NCBI GenBank assembly: GCA_016712465.1
Contig: JADJQZ010000001.1
Coordinates: forward strand, 3,906,001-3,970,000
Reading direction: 5' to 3'
DNA: 64,000 bases
Source: Candidatus Obscuribacter sp.
Lineage (GTDB): Bacteria > Cyanobacteriota > Vampirovibrionia > Obscuribacterales > Obscuribacteraceae
Position numbers and translations under genes: made by a program. Below the pieces are notes generated by a model. That model was not told the origin of the DNA. It saw only the letters and a list, made by a program, of their open reading frames with translations, and made no database searches. Shown here piece after piece: positions 26,696 to 36,502 of this stretch. Within the stretch, counting starts at the first letter, position 1. Each line of letters begins with the position of its first letter.

Positions 26696-27655
26696 ATGTC
26701 AATTCAGGACACCGAAGGAAAAGCAAGTCCGGCCCAGAGCACCTCTGAGCGCAGGCACGGCACTGTATCCAATACCATAATGCTCGTCCTGGCTGCCGGT
26801 CTGGTAGCCCTGGCTATGTCCTATCCGAAGCACAGCGCCAGAGGTGGCCCCTATGGTCAACCCGACCCCATGCCCACGCCACCGCCAACGCCGCCGCCGG
26901 TATTCACACCGCCAGTGATACCACCCGTGGTCCGCCCGCCCATTGTGGTGCCCACCGACGTCACCAACGTCAACCTGGTCAACCCCATCATGGTGCCTAA
27001 TATTCAAATCAGTCCGGCTCTTTCAGGGGTTCAACTTTTGCCCGACAGTCAGTTTCCCCCCATGGACAACATACAGCAGGACCAGAGTTGGATTACCGTC
27101 CTTTCCGTGGCAGGCTCCGTCTTCACTAAACCAAACGGCTACACCGTCGACCTGCAGTCAGGGGAAATAATAGTTTCAGTCAAGAGTCCCTCCCGAATCG
27201 CCTTCGTCATAACACCTTTCGGAACCCTGGCCTTGAGTGCCAACTCCGACGCCCTGGTGAGCTTCAAAGACGGTGTGCTGAGAGTGATGAACTTTGACGG
27301 AGACGGTATGGCCCTCAAGGCCCAACTCGATAAAGGGCCTTTCGCCGGTCCCGCCGATCCGACGGTGACGCTGGCCTGCGGCTACGAACTGGTAGCCGCC
27401 AGAGAAAAAATCACCAGAACCGAACTTCGACCCAAAGACGGCATCACCAGGCGCTTCGCTAAGGTGCTTGAAAATGGACATCTGGCAGTCTCTGAGTTTT
27501 CCGTGGAAAGCGCCTTGAAAAACTGCGCCATGCTTGTTGATTTAAGCCAGAAAGTGAGCGGTGTAAAAGAGCGGCGTATGCTTTCGGACATGTCCAAGAT
27601 GGCAGCGGTACTCAATTACAAGCATGGTACCGAAGGCTTCAGTGCCGATAAGTAA
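26696..27655 (+). CDS. Membrane-anchored FecR-like protein
   Basis: A 319-residue protein with one hydrophobic segment at about 24-43 (NTIMLVLAAGLVALAMSYP), a Pro/Val-rich spacer (60-110), and a beta-rich domain at about 150-245 resembling FecR/PupR-type repeats (GEIIVSVKSPSRIAFVITPF and VSFKDGVLRVMNFDG). FecR proteins signal from the envelope to ECF sigma factors, but no sigma gene lies nearby, so a structural role is equally possible. The end overlaps the next gene by 32 bases. Confidence 0.6.
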   Translation: MSIQDTEGKASPAQSTSERRHGTVSNTIMLVLAAGLVALAMSYPKHSARGGPYGQPDPMPTPPPTPPPVFTPPVIPPVVRPPIVVPTDVTNVNLVNPIMVPNIQISPALSGVQLLPDSQFPPMDNIQQDQSWITVLSVAGSVFTKPNGYTVDLQSGEIIVSVKSPSRIAFVITPFGTLALSANSDALVSFKDGVLRVMNFDGDGMALKAQLDKGPFAGPADPTVTLACGYELVAAREKITRTELRPKDGITRRFAKVLENGHLAVSEFSVESALKNCAMLVDLSQKVSGVKERRMLSDMSKMAAVLNYKHGTEGFSADK

Positions 27656-30041
27656 AGGTCTTGCCGCCTTTCTTTGCCTGACCGCCCTCTTGCTTCTGGG
27701 GTTCGGCAATACTCTTACGCCTTACTTTCACTGCGACGATTTTCTGCATACGGCCTATCTCTACCGGGTCTTTCACTCGGATTTCTGGCTTCTGGGAACA
27801 AACTTCTTCAGTTCCTGGTTGCAGGACCGTTCCTTCTACAACTTTTTCCGCCCCCTGACCGAATTAAGCCTGGCCCTGGATTACAGCCTCTACGAAGGAC
27901 AGGCCAGGGGCTACCATCTGACCAATCTGCTTCTGCACCTGCTCAATTGCCTGCTGGTCTTTAAGCTAAGCACAGCACTGGCACTACACTACCAACTGGC
28001 ACCGGGCAAGAACTGCTTCCTCAATGCCTTCTTCGCGGCCGCACTTTTCGCCGTTCTCGGTAGCCACAGTGAAGCCGTAGCCTGGATTCTATCTCGCTCG
28101 GATCTGGTCTGCACCGTTTTCTACCTGACGAGCCTCCTTTGCTTTTTGAAGAGCGAAAGCGCCGTTTCCCGCAAGCCGCTTTTTCAGATTCTGGCCGGGG
28201 CAGCCTTCGGTCTGGCTCTCCTGACCAAGGAAATGGCCGTATCCCTGCCCTTTCTAATCACACTGCTCAGCTTCACTCGCCCGGCGCAAGGGCAAAAGCA
28301 AAGTGCGGTCTGGAAAACAATCCTGCCCTATTTCCTTCTGCTTGGCTTTTACCTGGTCTGGCGCAGCCTCAGTATCGGCACCATATATGGTAGCTACGCC
28401 GGCTCCCTGGGAGAAATCATGCGCGCTTCCATCTGGGAACGCTGGTTCCTGAGCGATGAGCTTTTGCGATTCTTTCACCCCTTCAATATCGACTTAATCG
28501 ATGAGAACAGCCCTCTGCGAGGGGCCTTACGTCTCGTCCTGGCCGGTTGCGGTCTCCTAGTCTTGCTGATCCAACTTTCGTGCAGAAACTCACGAAACTT
28601 ACGCCAGGAAACGCAGCTCAGTAACCGTGGCAGACTGATTTTTACTCTCTTAGCCTTTACTCTTCTAGCGGCGCTGCCCAGCCTGCAGATACTCGGCGTC
28701 ACGGCCAATATGACCGGCGGTCGCATCGCCTATTTGCCTTCAGTGCCGGCCGTCATGGCCCTCAGCTTCGCCGTATTGTTACCCCAGGCAACTACGAGGT
28801 CGGCGTCACTTTTGAGACTGGCTGGAATCTTGATGCTCACCTTGCTCACCGCCATAAACACCGTCACCGTGCGCATCAATAATAGAGCCTGGCAAGCAGC
28901 AGGAAAAAAAATCGAGGCTATCGGCAAGGGGTTACTGGTACAGACCAAAGCCCTCCGGGAAGGGCAAAAGCTTGTGATCTTCAACCTTCCCGATCAGTAT
29001 CAAGGCGCCCACTGTTTCACCACCCGGGACACACTGGCAGGGCTGCTCAAGCCGCCGCTGCAGGAGAATGACCTGAACGCGCAAATAGAGGCCCTCGATT
29101 TTCAGCCCCTTTATTCCGGCTTCATCAGCTACCACGACTACAGCCTGGCTAGAAGCCGACCCGACCTGTATATAGTGCTTTACTTCGACGCCGATGAGAA
29201 CGGCTTTCGAAAGCCGCCGCTACCGGTGTATCATAACGACAGCCGGGCAACCATTATTCCGGCAGGAATGCGGGACACCGTCTACAAAGCCGACTCCTTC
29301 TATAAAAAAAGCCGCACTTATAAGTACACCATTGCACCGCCGGTGACACCGGAGCAATTCCAGATCCTGGAAGTGGACTGCCGGCAGGGGGCGAAAGGCA
29401 CGGGCAGGGCGCCGGAGCGATCCTATATTTTCGTCGATTGGAAGCAACCGCACCCCCCAGGCAATTCCGCCAGAACCACAAAACCCACCCGGCGCCCTTA
29501 CATTGAACTTTCTCAAGCGCTCAAACAGCGCATCTACTTACCCGTTAGCGGTTACAAAGACTGGCAACTTACACCATCCATCGACAGTCTCTATCTCACC
29601 ATCACCGAGGTGGATGAAAAGGAAGCGGCGCCACCTGAGCTCAGGCTTTTGAAAGAAGCACAGGTGGCACCAATCATTACAAATACGGCTTTCAGCAACA
29701 TGGAAATGAAGCGATCCGGCACCGAAGCACTGGAAATTACCTACGACATATGCGGCATGAAGGACCTTTATCAAAGGCAAGGTGATCGGCCGGAGCTGTT
29801 TCTAGAAGTGGGTAAGCCCTACTGCTATTCCTATCATTACGAAAGGCGTCCCCAGGACAGTACGCCTTTGAAAGCACCGCTTCTAGTGCAAAAGCTGATC
29901 ACCCAAGACAAAGGCAGCTTCAAGCTGAGCCCCTCTCAATTCAACGAAGACGGCTGCTACCAGGTCAGACTCCTGCTCAAGAATCAAGAAAAGGTGCTGG
30001 GGATGGCCAGTCAACCACTCTTTATCACTGTAAAACCCTAG
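27624..30041 (+). CDS. GT-C-type multispanning membrane protein
   Basis: An 805-residue protein: about ten membrane helices in the first 430 residues and a large soluble C-terminal domain. The first loop has an Asp pair (YFHCDDFLHTAYLYRVF) followed by FRPLTELSLALDYSLYEG and LTNLLLHLLNCLLVFKLS, typical of TMTC/protein-O-mannosyltransferase-like proteins that use lipid-linked sugars. The soluble part (about 440-805) is unassigned and may bind the acceptor. The ATG overlaps the FecR-like gene by 32 bases; a GTG at 27642 is an alternative. The pair is translationally coupled. Confidence 0.75.
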   Translation: MVPKASVPISKGLAAFLCLTALLLLGFGNTLTPYFHCDDFLHTAYLYRVFHSDFWLLGTNFFSSWLQDRSFYNFFRPLTELSLALDYSLYEGQARGYHLTNLLLHLLNCLLVFKLSTALALHYQLAPGKNCFLNAFFAAALFAVLGSHSEAVAWILSRSDLVCTVFYLTSLLCFLKSESAVSRKPLFQILAGAAFGLALLTKEMAVSLPFLITLLSFTRPAQGQKQSAVWKTILPYFLLLGFYLVWRSLSIGTIYGSYAGSLGEIMRASIWERWFLSDELLRFFHPFNIDLIDENSPLRGALRLVLAGCGLLVLLIQLSCRNSRNLRQETQLSNRGRLIFTLLAFTLLAALPSLQILGVTANMTGGRIAYLPSVPAVMALSFAVLLPQATTRSASLLRLAGILMLTLLTAINTVTVRINNRAWQAAGKKIEAIGKGLLVQTKALREGQKLVIFNLPDQYQGAHCFTTRDTLAGLLKPPLQENDLNAQIEALDFQPLYSGFISYHDYSLARSRPDLYIVLYFDADENGFRKPPLPVYHNDSRATIIPAGMRDTVYKADSFYKKSRTYKYTIAPPVTPEQFQILEVDCRQGAKGTGRAPERSYIFVDWKQPHPPGNSARTTKPTRRPYIELSQALKQRIYLPVSGYKDWQLTPSIDSLYLTITEVDEKEAAPPELRLLKEAQVAPIITNTAFSNMEMKRSGTEALEITYDICGMKDLYQRQGDRPELFLEVGKPYCYSYHYERRPQDSTPLKAPLLVQKLITQDKGSFKLSPSQFNEDGCYQVRLLLKNQEKVLGMASQPLFITVKP

Positions 30042-30149
30042 CGGGTTTCTACTTGGGTAATTCTTCTGGCTTGCACACTTGTTCTCAAAGTCAAGCCCCT
30101 GTCAGTCAAATTCCAGGCACACTACAATTTTGCTCTCATGATGGCGGGC

Positions 30150-30740
30150 TCAATCTATGTCCAGAATGTCCCAGTCGCTCGAGCGGCCCTCGCGAAACGC
30201 TTTTTTGCCCGCCGGGAGCTGCAACATTCTTGCAATTTCCGAATCCTTCGCTGCCAGTACCTTGAAAGGTGTCACACGCAGAATCGCAGCTGAAACCTGG
30301 CGCTCCTCGGCAAAGAACCACCAACCAAGCGGATCCGCTCCGCTTGGCCAATGAAACACCGATGTCACCGGATACTTGTCTAGAGCATAAATGTCGGTAT
30401 ACACCAAAGTTTCGGTCCCATAACCTCCTTCGCGATCATTGCCATAAGCATCCAGCGCAGCCATGAGCGCCTCGGCGCTCGGGCGAAATTGCACGGCACA
30501 GCCGCATGTCAATGCCTGTTTATTGCAACAAGGGCACTGCTCTATGTCGCAACCGGGATGATGAAAACCTTGAAGCGGTGATAAACAATCAGGGCAGTAT
30601 TCATGCCGCCCAAGGTCAAGTAATTCTCCGCCAAACGGAATCCGCGGTCTTGGCTCGTTATCTTCGAAATGATTAAAGACAGTCACTGTGCATCCAATCC
30701 GAGCATGCATCTCCTGGCAGCACCACGCGCAAACGGCCAT
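30150..30740 (-). CDS. Cys-rich zinc-ribbon protein with Imm33-like C-terminus
   Basis: A 196-residue cytoplasmic protein with clustered cysteines: CAWCCQ at 4-8, CPDC and CPCC in the middle, likely zinc ribbons. The C-terminal part (about 125-196: LGWWFFAEERQ, then DSEIARMLQLPAGKKAFREG) resembles DUF2185/Imm33-type domains, but this rests on a few residues only. RBS AAGGAG fixes the start. No toxin gene is adjacent, so an immunity role is not supported. Confidence 0.7.
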   Translation of the reverse strand: MAVCAWCCQEMHARIGCTVTVFNHFEDNEPRPRIPFGGELLDLGRHEYCPDCLSPLQGFHHPGCDIEQCPCCNKQALTCGCAVQFRPSAEALMAALDAYGNDREGGYGTETLVYTDIYALDKYPVTSVFHWPSGADPLGWWFFAEERQVSAAILRVTPFKVLAAKDSEIARMLQLPAGKKAFREGRSSDWDILDID

Positions 30741-30873
30741 GAGCTATCTCCTTCCAGTCCTTGTGCGGGATTTTAGCAACAATAACAATAGCCTTCAATT
30801 AACGTGGGTGCCTGAGCGCCTATTCTTGAGCGCCTATCTTTGAGAGCCTCTGAATGTAACCGCCATGACATCC

Positions 30874-32751
30874 TCACTGCCGCCTGAAAACAAACAAGCC
30901 GCGGCTGCCGTAGAAAGGGAAGGGATAGATGCGCTCCAATTTGTAGTCCCTCTGAAAAGAAGGCTCCCGGAAGAGACTCTCACAAAACACATCGTAAACC
31001 ACAATCCAATCCGGTCTAAATCGCTCCACAAAAGCGCCGGGAAAGGTAATCAGGCTGCGCCCTAAATAGCGACCCTTCTGCTCACGATAGAAGGGCAACA
31101 TCTCAGGGGAGACGATACCGTGCAAATCGAGAACACGAACCTTTCTCAGATTATAGCCAAGTATGCCCAGTTCGCCGGCGGCTACCAGTTCGCCAGGCTT
31201 AGCGACATTATTGATGTATTCAGCCGCCTGGCAATAGGCCGGCAGTCGCCCCTGCATAACATCCAGGCGAAAACAGGGACTGGCCAGAGCCGGGCAACAG
31301 GTGCCACGCAGGACAAAGTCACCGGGCTCATAGTTCCACGACAGGAGGCCCACTAGAAGAGCCAGCATGGCGGCGAGCGAGGCTGGTAGAATTCCCCTGG
31401 TTGCCGTTGCCAGATGGGCAAAGAGCAGCGCCCAGCTCAAGGGGAAAAGCAGCGCCCACCAGGCGAAGTACCAGGGGAATACAAAAATGACGGCATTGAG
31501 AAAGCCGAAGAAGGCCCCCAGAACAAAGAGGGCAAAGACATAAACACGCAAGCCTTTCTGCCCATAGAAAGGGGCCACGGCAAGGGTTGTGAGAAAGACG
31601 AAAGAGGCCAGACTGAGCCCATAAGAGAAGAATCCGCCATGAGCGCCATCGATAGTGGCAGTCACGGCAAAAAGAGAACGCCACAGATATTGAGCCAGTT
31701 GGGCAAAACCGAACCAGTCGGGTCGATCGTAGATGAGCCATTTGGCGGTCATGCCGCTTGGCACGAGGGCACCAAAGCTAACCAGGGTAAAAAGAATCAC
31801 TGCCGCCAGGAGAGCCAGAGACAAGCTCTGTCTCCGCAGGGTCTTGAAAAACGCAGCCGGCAAAGCTTCTTCTTTCAAAAATGAGAGGAAGACACTGAGG
31901 CTGTCAGTCAGGAAGAAGAGCAAGCCCTCCGGTCTGGTCAGGGCGATGAGACCGGCTGAAAAAGAGCGCAGGCGACACCTTCCCGCCAGCGTAGCCAGAA
32001 GATAGGAAAGCAGTAGTGATACCAATAGCGGTGTTTCCTTGCCTCTGAAGACTTCAAATATAGAATAGCTGGAAATTCCATAAAGGGCGCAAGCAAGCAG
32101 TGAAGCCCAGGCGGCAGCGGCGGAACCAACCGGGGCTGTTAGTTTGCGCACCAGTGCAAAAAGCAGCAAAATGGCAATCACATCAAGAGACAAGTTCAGG
32201 GACTGGCTGACTTGCTCAACAGCCTGATTGGAAAAAAGCCGGCACAAAAGCCCCAGCATAAGCAAATGCAACGGCGAGGAAACACCCAGGGGCGGCGCCG
32301 TCTCACCCTGATAAGAAAGTCCGTAACCACTAAGGACATTCAGTATGTAGCGAAAATCTATGTAGGCATCGTCGATGCAATAAGAGAACTGCAGACCCCT
32401 GAGCACCACCGCAAGGGAGACAATGGCCGCCAATAGACCAATGGTCAAGCCGCTCTGGCGCAAAATGAAGCGGTGACAGATACCGCTGCCGACAAATACC
32501 GGCAGAGCCAGACTGAAGACCAGAAGGGAGGCGGAAACTCCAGTCATGGCCCGCCTTGCATCTTGCAGTAGCGACAGTGGCAATTGCGCCGCAAGAGCGC
32601 TCAAAAGAGCCGGCTCAAGCATTCTCACTAAGACAAGGGTGCTGCTGAAAACAAAGAAGGTAAGAAGGGCGCGGGTCAATAAGCGCCAGGAGCCCTGCGG
32701 ATACGGAGAATTGGAGCCGCAGCCGGCCTGGAGCGTCGAGAAGGAAAACAT
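30874..32751 (-). CDS. GT-C-type mannosyltransferase-like membrane protein
   Basis: A 625-residue protein with about twelve hydrophobic segments. The acidic first-loop motif CIDDAYIDFRYILNVLSGYG followed by GVSSPLHLLMLGLL is the signature of the GT-C arabinofuranosyl/mannosyltransferase-like family, which moves sugars from polyprenyl phosphates onto cell-envelope acceptors outside the membrane. A soluble C-terminal piece (about 520-625) follows. The acyltransferase gene upstream in the same direction ends 78 bases before its start, so they may be cotranscribed. Confidence 0.8.
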   Translation of the reverse strand: MFSFSTLQAGCGSNSPYPQGSWRLLTRALLTFFVFSSTLVLVRMLEPALLSALAAQLPLSLLQDARRAMTGVSASLLVFSLALPVFVGSGICHRFILRQSGLTIGLLAAIVSLAVVLRGLQFSYCIDDAYIDFRYILNVLSGYGLSYQGETAPPLGVSSPLHLLMLGLLCRLFSNQAVEQVSQSLNLSLDVIAILLLFALVRKLTAPVGSAAAAWASLLACALYGISSYSIFEVFRGKETPLLVSLLLSYLLATLAGRCRLRSFSAGLIALTRPEGLLFFLTDSLSVFLSFLKEEALPAAFFKTLRRQSLSLALLAAVILFTLVSFGALVPSGMTAKWLIYDRPDWFGFAQLAQYLWRSLFAVTATIDGAHGGFFSYGLSLASFVFLTTLAVAPFYGQKGLRVYVFALFVLGAFFGFLNAVIFVFPWYFAWWALLFPLSWALLFAHLATATRGILPASLAAMLALLVGLLSWNYEPGDFVLRGTCCPALASPCFRLDVMQGRLPAYCQAAEYINNVAKPGELVAAGELGILGYNLRKVRVLDLHGIVSPEMLPFYREQKGRYLGRSLITFPGAFVERFRPDWIVVYDVFCESLFREPSFQRDYKLERIYPFPFYGSRGLFVFRRQ

Positions 32752-32829
32752 GCTTAAAGGTTACCATCTTAACTTCTAAAGAGCACTTGCTTTTCCGCTT
32801 CCATCTCAAGCCCGCACCACCCATCAGCT

Positions 32830-33570
32830 TCAAGCCGAGAGCGAGAAGCCGTCCACCAGCTGATTGCCGACGGGCAGAAGGAGGGTGCCTTTGGCGGCGC
32901 TGGGTGCTTCGGTGAGAAGCAACTGCTCCCTATCAAGCTCATAGCCAAGTTCACTTCTCAGACCCAGCACCTCCCGGTGCAAGCAAGAGAGGAAGCGGTT
33001 GGTGGCGGCCCCCGGGTCCTGCTCATAGGTCTGACCGTAAGCAGCAACGCTTACCGGTTTACCGATGTTGTAGCGAGCGGTTTTCCGACCTTTCAGATCA
33101 TAGCCGCAAGCTACCGGTATCACCGGCACATCCAGACCGGCCTTGAGGGCGGCAAAAGCCACCCGCGCCACGCCTTTTTTGAAGCTGTGGGTGTAGCCGT
33201 CATAATGCACCGTACCTTCCGGAAAAATCACAAAGGGCTCTCCCTTCTGGAAGCGCGAAAGCACATGGGAGACGAAATCGTAGCGAGCAGAGGCGCTAAA
33301 GGCACCCACCTTGCGCAGAAGTAAACCCTGCAGCCCCTTGAGTTCATTGGGATGCACCATAAAATTTGCCGGTCTATTGATTATGCGACCGATGGTGGGA
33401 CCATCAAAGCGTGAGGAATGATTGGCCACAAGAATGAAAGGTCCATCCTCGGGCAGATTTTCAAGCCCCTTGATTTTAATATCCAGATAGTTATCGAGAA
33501 CAATTCGGGCCAGAGTAGCCAGAATCGTAAAACTGAGGGGGTCTTTTTGATCCTGAACCTTGCGCAACAT
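32830..33570 (-). CDS. 1-acyl-glycerol-3-phosphate acyltransferase family (PlsC)
   Basis: A 246-residue lysophospholipid acyltransferase. The catalytic HX4D is His51-Asp56 (NHSSRFDG), and FPEGT at 116-120 is the second conserved block. Family members acylate lysophosphatidic acid or similar lipids at the inner membrane face. The N-terminus has a moderately hydrophobic helix (SFTILATLARIVLDNYLD). It is followed downstream by the GT-C gene, which suggests a role in envelope lipid or lipoglycan assembly (inference). Confidence 0.9.
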   Translation of the reverse strand: MLRKVQDQKDPLSFTILATLARIVLDNYLDIKIKGLENLPEDGPFILVANHSSRFDGPTIGRIINRPANFMVHPNELKGLQGLLLRKVGAFSASARYDFVSHVLSRFQKGEPFVIFPEGTVHYDGYTHSFKKGVARVAFAALKAGLDVPVIPVACGYDLKGRKTARYNIGKPVSVAAYGQTYEQDPGAATNRFLSCLHREVLGLRSELGYELDREQLLLTEAPSAAKGTLLLPVGNQLVDGFSLSA

Positions 33571-33689
33571 AGTCGTTTCTCCATAGCAAAGCCGGCCCTC
33601 GGGGGCACAAGCGTTAATTGAATTTGAAATGATGGAGGCTGCCCTCCACCATCAATTTACTAAAACCGTTCTCGCCTTCGGGCCTACCC

Positions 33690-33711
33690 TAAACAGTTTC
33701 AGGACTGTTTA
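33690..33711 (-). terminator. Hairpin overlapping the end of the permease gene
   Basis: TAAACAGT (33690-33697) and ACTGTTTA (33704-33711) form a perfect 8-bp stem; the permease stop codon at 33699-33701 lies in the loop. No T-run. Confidence 0.4.
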
Positions 33712-35201
33712 AGCCGGGGCTGAAGCAAGTAATAACTGACCAGGGCAAGACCAAAGCCAATAAACCAGCCGTAGTCATAAAGCTCTTTCAAGGCCGGCAC
33801 AAAGGCCCCCACCCAGGCCCCGGCACAGCCCAGGGCCGTAGCCAGCACCGCCGTCCAGTTGATACCCCGCCGGTAGGAGTAAGCCCCCTCGGCGGAATAA
33901 AGATCAGCCAGCTTCAACTGGGTCTTGCGGACCAGCCAGTAGTCGGCAATCAGCACCCCGGCGATGGAGCCCAGTCCGCCCGAATAACCCTGCAACCAGA
34001 CGAAAATATAGCCGTTGGGGTCGGCAATCAAACGCCAGGGCTGCATCAATATACCGACCAGGCCGGTTATGAGGCCGCCGGTCTTGAAGGATATATAGCG
34101 GGGAAAGGCATTGGCAAAGTCGTTGGCCGGAGAAACCACATTGGCTGCCACATTAACCGAGAGAGTGGCCAGGGCCACCGTAAACATAGCCGTCACCACC
34201 ACCCAGGGCTCCTGAAAGCGCCCAATTAATTTTACCGGGTCCCAGAGTTCGCTGAGGGCGGCATCAGGGTAAATGACCACACTGGCCGAGGTTATCATCA
34301 CCCCCATAGCTGAAAAAATTGCCATGGCCGTAGGCAAAGCCACCACCTGTCCAATAGTCTGCACTTTCTGGGAATGGCCGAAGCGGGTGAAGTCGGGCAT
34401 GTTCAGGGAAAGCGTCGCCCAAAAACCAATCATGGCCGTAAGGGAGGGAATAAAGACCTTTATAAAATCAGGGATGCTCTCAAACTTGCTCTTCTGCCTG
34501 AGTAAATCCCCCAGACCATGGGCCTGTGAAACAGCCCAGAGGAGAAGGGCAAAGGTCATGAAAAGCACAAACGGCGCGGCGAAACTCTCAACTTTCTTAA
34601 GCAGGTCCATGCCCTTATAGACGATCAATATATTGATGCCCCAGAAAATGGCAAAAGACAACCATTGAGAGCCCGCATAGCCCATATAAGGACCACCAAG
34701 CATAGTGGCAAAGCCGGGCAGCACCGCACCAAACATGGTACTGAGGGCCTGCCCGCCGATCCAGGCCTGGATACCGAACCATCCGCAAGCCACCACGGCC
34801 CGCATCAGCGCCGGCAGATTGGAACCGTAAGTACCATAGGCAGCTCTGGCCAAGACGGGAAAGGGGATACCGTATTTGGTGCCGGGATGGGAATTGAGCA
34901 GAATCGGCAACAGTACAATGGTATTGCCAAGCAAAATGGTAACTATGGCCTGCCAGGCATTCATACCGGAAGCAATCAAGCCGGAAGACATCATATAGGT
35001 GGGAATGCAGGCCGACATGGAAAACCACAGCGCCACGTAATTATAAGTAGACCAGTTGCGCTCCTGCACGCGCACGGGAGCCAGATCGTGATTATAGAGA
35101 GGGCTTACCTTCAGTCCCTCCTGCACGGTTTCGCTCAGTTCCATCCGCCCGTCGGGATGCACGATTAAATCATCTGCGTTAATTTCAGCGCCGCTTACCA
35201 T
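33699..35201 (-). CDS. NCS1-family nucleobase/allantoin:cation symporter
   Basis: A 500-residue protein with twelve membrane segments. Family signatures: NWSTYNYVALWFSMSACIPT near the N-terminus, GIQAWIGGQALSTMFG, LNMPDFTRFGHSQ, and VNVAANVVSPANDFANAFPR with IADYWLVRK near the end. NCS1 permeases import allantoin, uracil, cytosine, hydantoins or thiamine precursors with Na+ or H+. No purine-catabolic or pyrimidine gene is next to it, so the substrate is open. It is divergent from the small basic protein gene at 35422. Confidence 0.92.
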   Translation of the reverse strand: MVSGAEINADDLIVHPDGRMELSETVQEGLKVSPLYNHDLAPVRVQERNWSTYNYVALWFSMSACIPTYMMSSGLIASGMNAWQAIVTILLGNTIVLLPILLNSHPGTKYGIPFPVLARAAYGTYGSNLPALMRAVVACGWFGIQAWIGGQALSTMFGAVLPGFATMLGGPYMGYAGSQWLSFAIFWGINILIVYKGMDLLKKVESFAAPFVLFMTFALLLWAVSQAHGLGDLLRQKSKFESIPDFIKVFIPSLTAMIGFWATLSLNMPDFTRFGHSQKVQTIGQVVALPTAMAIFSAMGVMITSASVVIYPDAALSELWDPVKLIGRFQEPWVVVTAMFTVALATLSVNVAANVVSPANDFANAFPRYISFKTGGLITGLVGILMQPWRLIADPNGYIFVWLQGYSGGLGSIAGVLIADYWLVRKTQLKLADLYSAEGAYSYRRGINWTAVLATALGCAGAWVGAFVPALKELYDYGWFIGFGLALVSYYLLQPRLKQS

Positions 35202-35421
35202 GAGTTACTTCCTGAAAGTCTGCCGCCCAAGTCTATTCAAGTCTCCAGTACCAAATTAGAAGGGTACGCCATTGAGGTGCAACTGGTCAAACGAAAGTAG
35301 AAAAACCCAGGTATAAGTGGTATATCTGAATAAGCACTGGATCCCAATCAACACAGAACTCGAGCTAGCCTAGAAAAACAGAACTAGGCCAAAAGAAAAT
35401 TAGTCCAAAAGAGAACTAATA

Positions 35422-35700
35422 ATGACTACAAGCCAGGCAAAATCCACAACTTCCAAAAGTCAGGTAAAGAGCAAAAAGAAAGCCACGGACCGCAAAAAGT
35501 CCGGCGCTGCAAGTGACAAGCTTGTTCTTGCCACCTGTCCCGTAAATGGTGCCGGGTGGTGTCCCTATCCCTTTTCAATCGCCCAACTGAAAAAGCGGCT
35601 GAAAGCCAAACAACTGGAAAAGGAACAGGCCCTTCTGGCAGAGGCCGCTACGGCAAACGCCAAAAGACCAAGGTCCAGGGCCAAGAAAAGCGCTGTCTGA
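35422..35700 (+). CDS. Small Lys-rich protein with a CPVNGAGWCPYPF motif
   Basis: A 92-residue protein. Both ends are strongly basic and low in complexity (Lys/Ser/Ala). The middle has CPVNGAGWCPYPFSIAQLKK at about 39-58, with two Cys seven residues apart, which looks like the conserved core. No family recognised. A weak purine-rich RBS precedes the ATG. Could bind nucleic acid or the membrane surface (inference from charge only). It is 13 bases upstream of the secreted protein gene at 35714. Confidence 0.55.
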   Translation: MTTSQAKSTTSKSQVKSKKKATDRKKSGAASDKLVLATCPVNGAGWCPYPFSIAQLKKRLKAKQLEKEQALLAEAATANAKRPRSRAKKSAV

Positions 35701-35713
35701 AACAGGAACTATT

Positions 35714-36499
35714 TTGATCTCGCAATTGCTCCAGTCAAAATTTACCAGTCATATTTATGGCTTTTTCAGCCTGGCTCTTGCCCTTGCTCTAACAGATGCA
35801 GCCGCCTTCGCCTACACTATCGAGGGCGGGGTGGAACATGTGGAACGCATGCCTTCTGTGGCGCCGGAACTGCGAGCCGGGGCAGACTTTCACGAAGATA
35901 AGCTAACCAATGGTGCCAGCAATCGCTGGCTCAAGGTGCCGAACTGGCTGGCCGGAACCTGGCTGGTTAAAACCGAAACCGCCGTCTTTCAAAAAGATTA
36001 TAAGACCGGACGAAGCAGCAACAGCCAGACCACCTACAAGGCCCGCCATGAATTCACATACGGCTACCAGAAAGACCTGCAAGGCGACATCTGGCACTAC
36101 ATCGGCGTCCCTTATACAAGTAAGACCAGTCTTTCGGAATACGACGAATTTCACAAGGTTTCCCTCAAGGACTTTCAGACCGTCACCGGCAATGAGGTGC
36201 GCTTTCGCACCCTCATGACCGTTATCAGGGTCAATCGCAGTTCCGACACGATTATCACCAGCTTTCAACAAGAAAGCATCACCAGTTACCGCCCCGTGGA
36301 AGACGGCGTCATCGAACTGACCTCCTCCACCAAATCTTTCGATGCCGCCGGCAATCCCCGCCATGAGACCTGCAATACGGCAACGATTAAGCGGGTCAAG
36401 CCCTATATCGCCGTCAATGAGAAAGACGGCAAAGACCTGGCCGCCCTCTTCAAAGACTTCCTGGTAAGCCGCGGTCTCACCAACTTACTACCGCAATAA
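35714..36499 (+). CDS. Secreted protein of unknown function
   Basis: A 261-residue protein starting at TTG with CAGGAA in good position. A signal peptide (about 1-36, FFSLALALALTDAAAFAYT) leads to a beta-rich body with repeated Trp/Tyr/Thr (WLAGTWLVKTETAVFQKDY, HEFTYGYQKDLQGDIWHYIG), which looks like a lipocalin-like or beta-barrel fold. I do not recognise the family. Probably cotranscribed with the small basic protein upstream. Confidence 0.7.
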   Translation: MISQLLQSKFTSHIYGFFSLALALALTDAAAFAYTIEGGVEHVERMPSVAPELRAGADFHEDKLTNGASNRWLKVPNWLAGTWLVKTETAVFQKDYKTGRSSNSQTTYKARHEFTYGYQKDLQGDIWHYIGVPYTSKTSLSEYDEFHKVSLKDFQTVTGNEVRFRTLMTVIRVNRSSDTIITSFQQESITSYRPVEDGVIELTSSTKSFDAAGNPRHETCNTATIKRVKPYIAVNEKDGKDLAALFKDFLVSRGLTNLLPQ

Positions 36500-36502
36500 C
36501 TG

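Noticed and set aside
30150..30740. Toxin-immunity interpretation of the Imm33-like protein
   Set aside because: No polymorphic toxin or secretion gene is adjacent, and the similarity is a few residues only.
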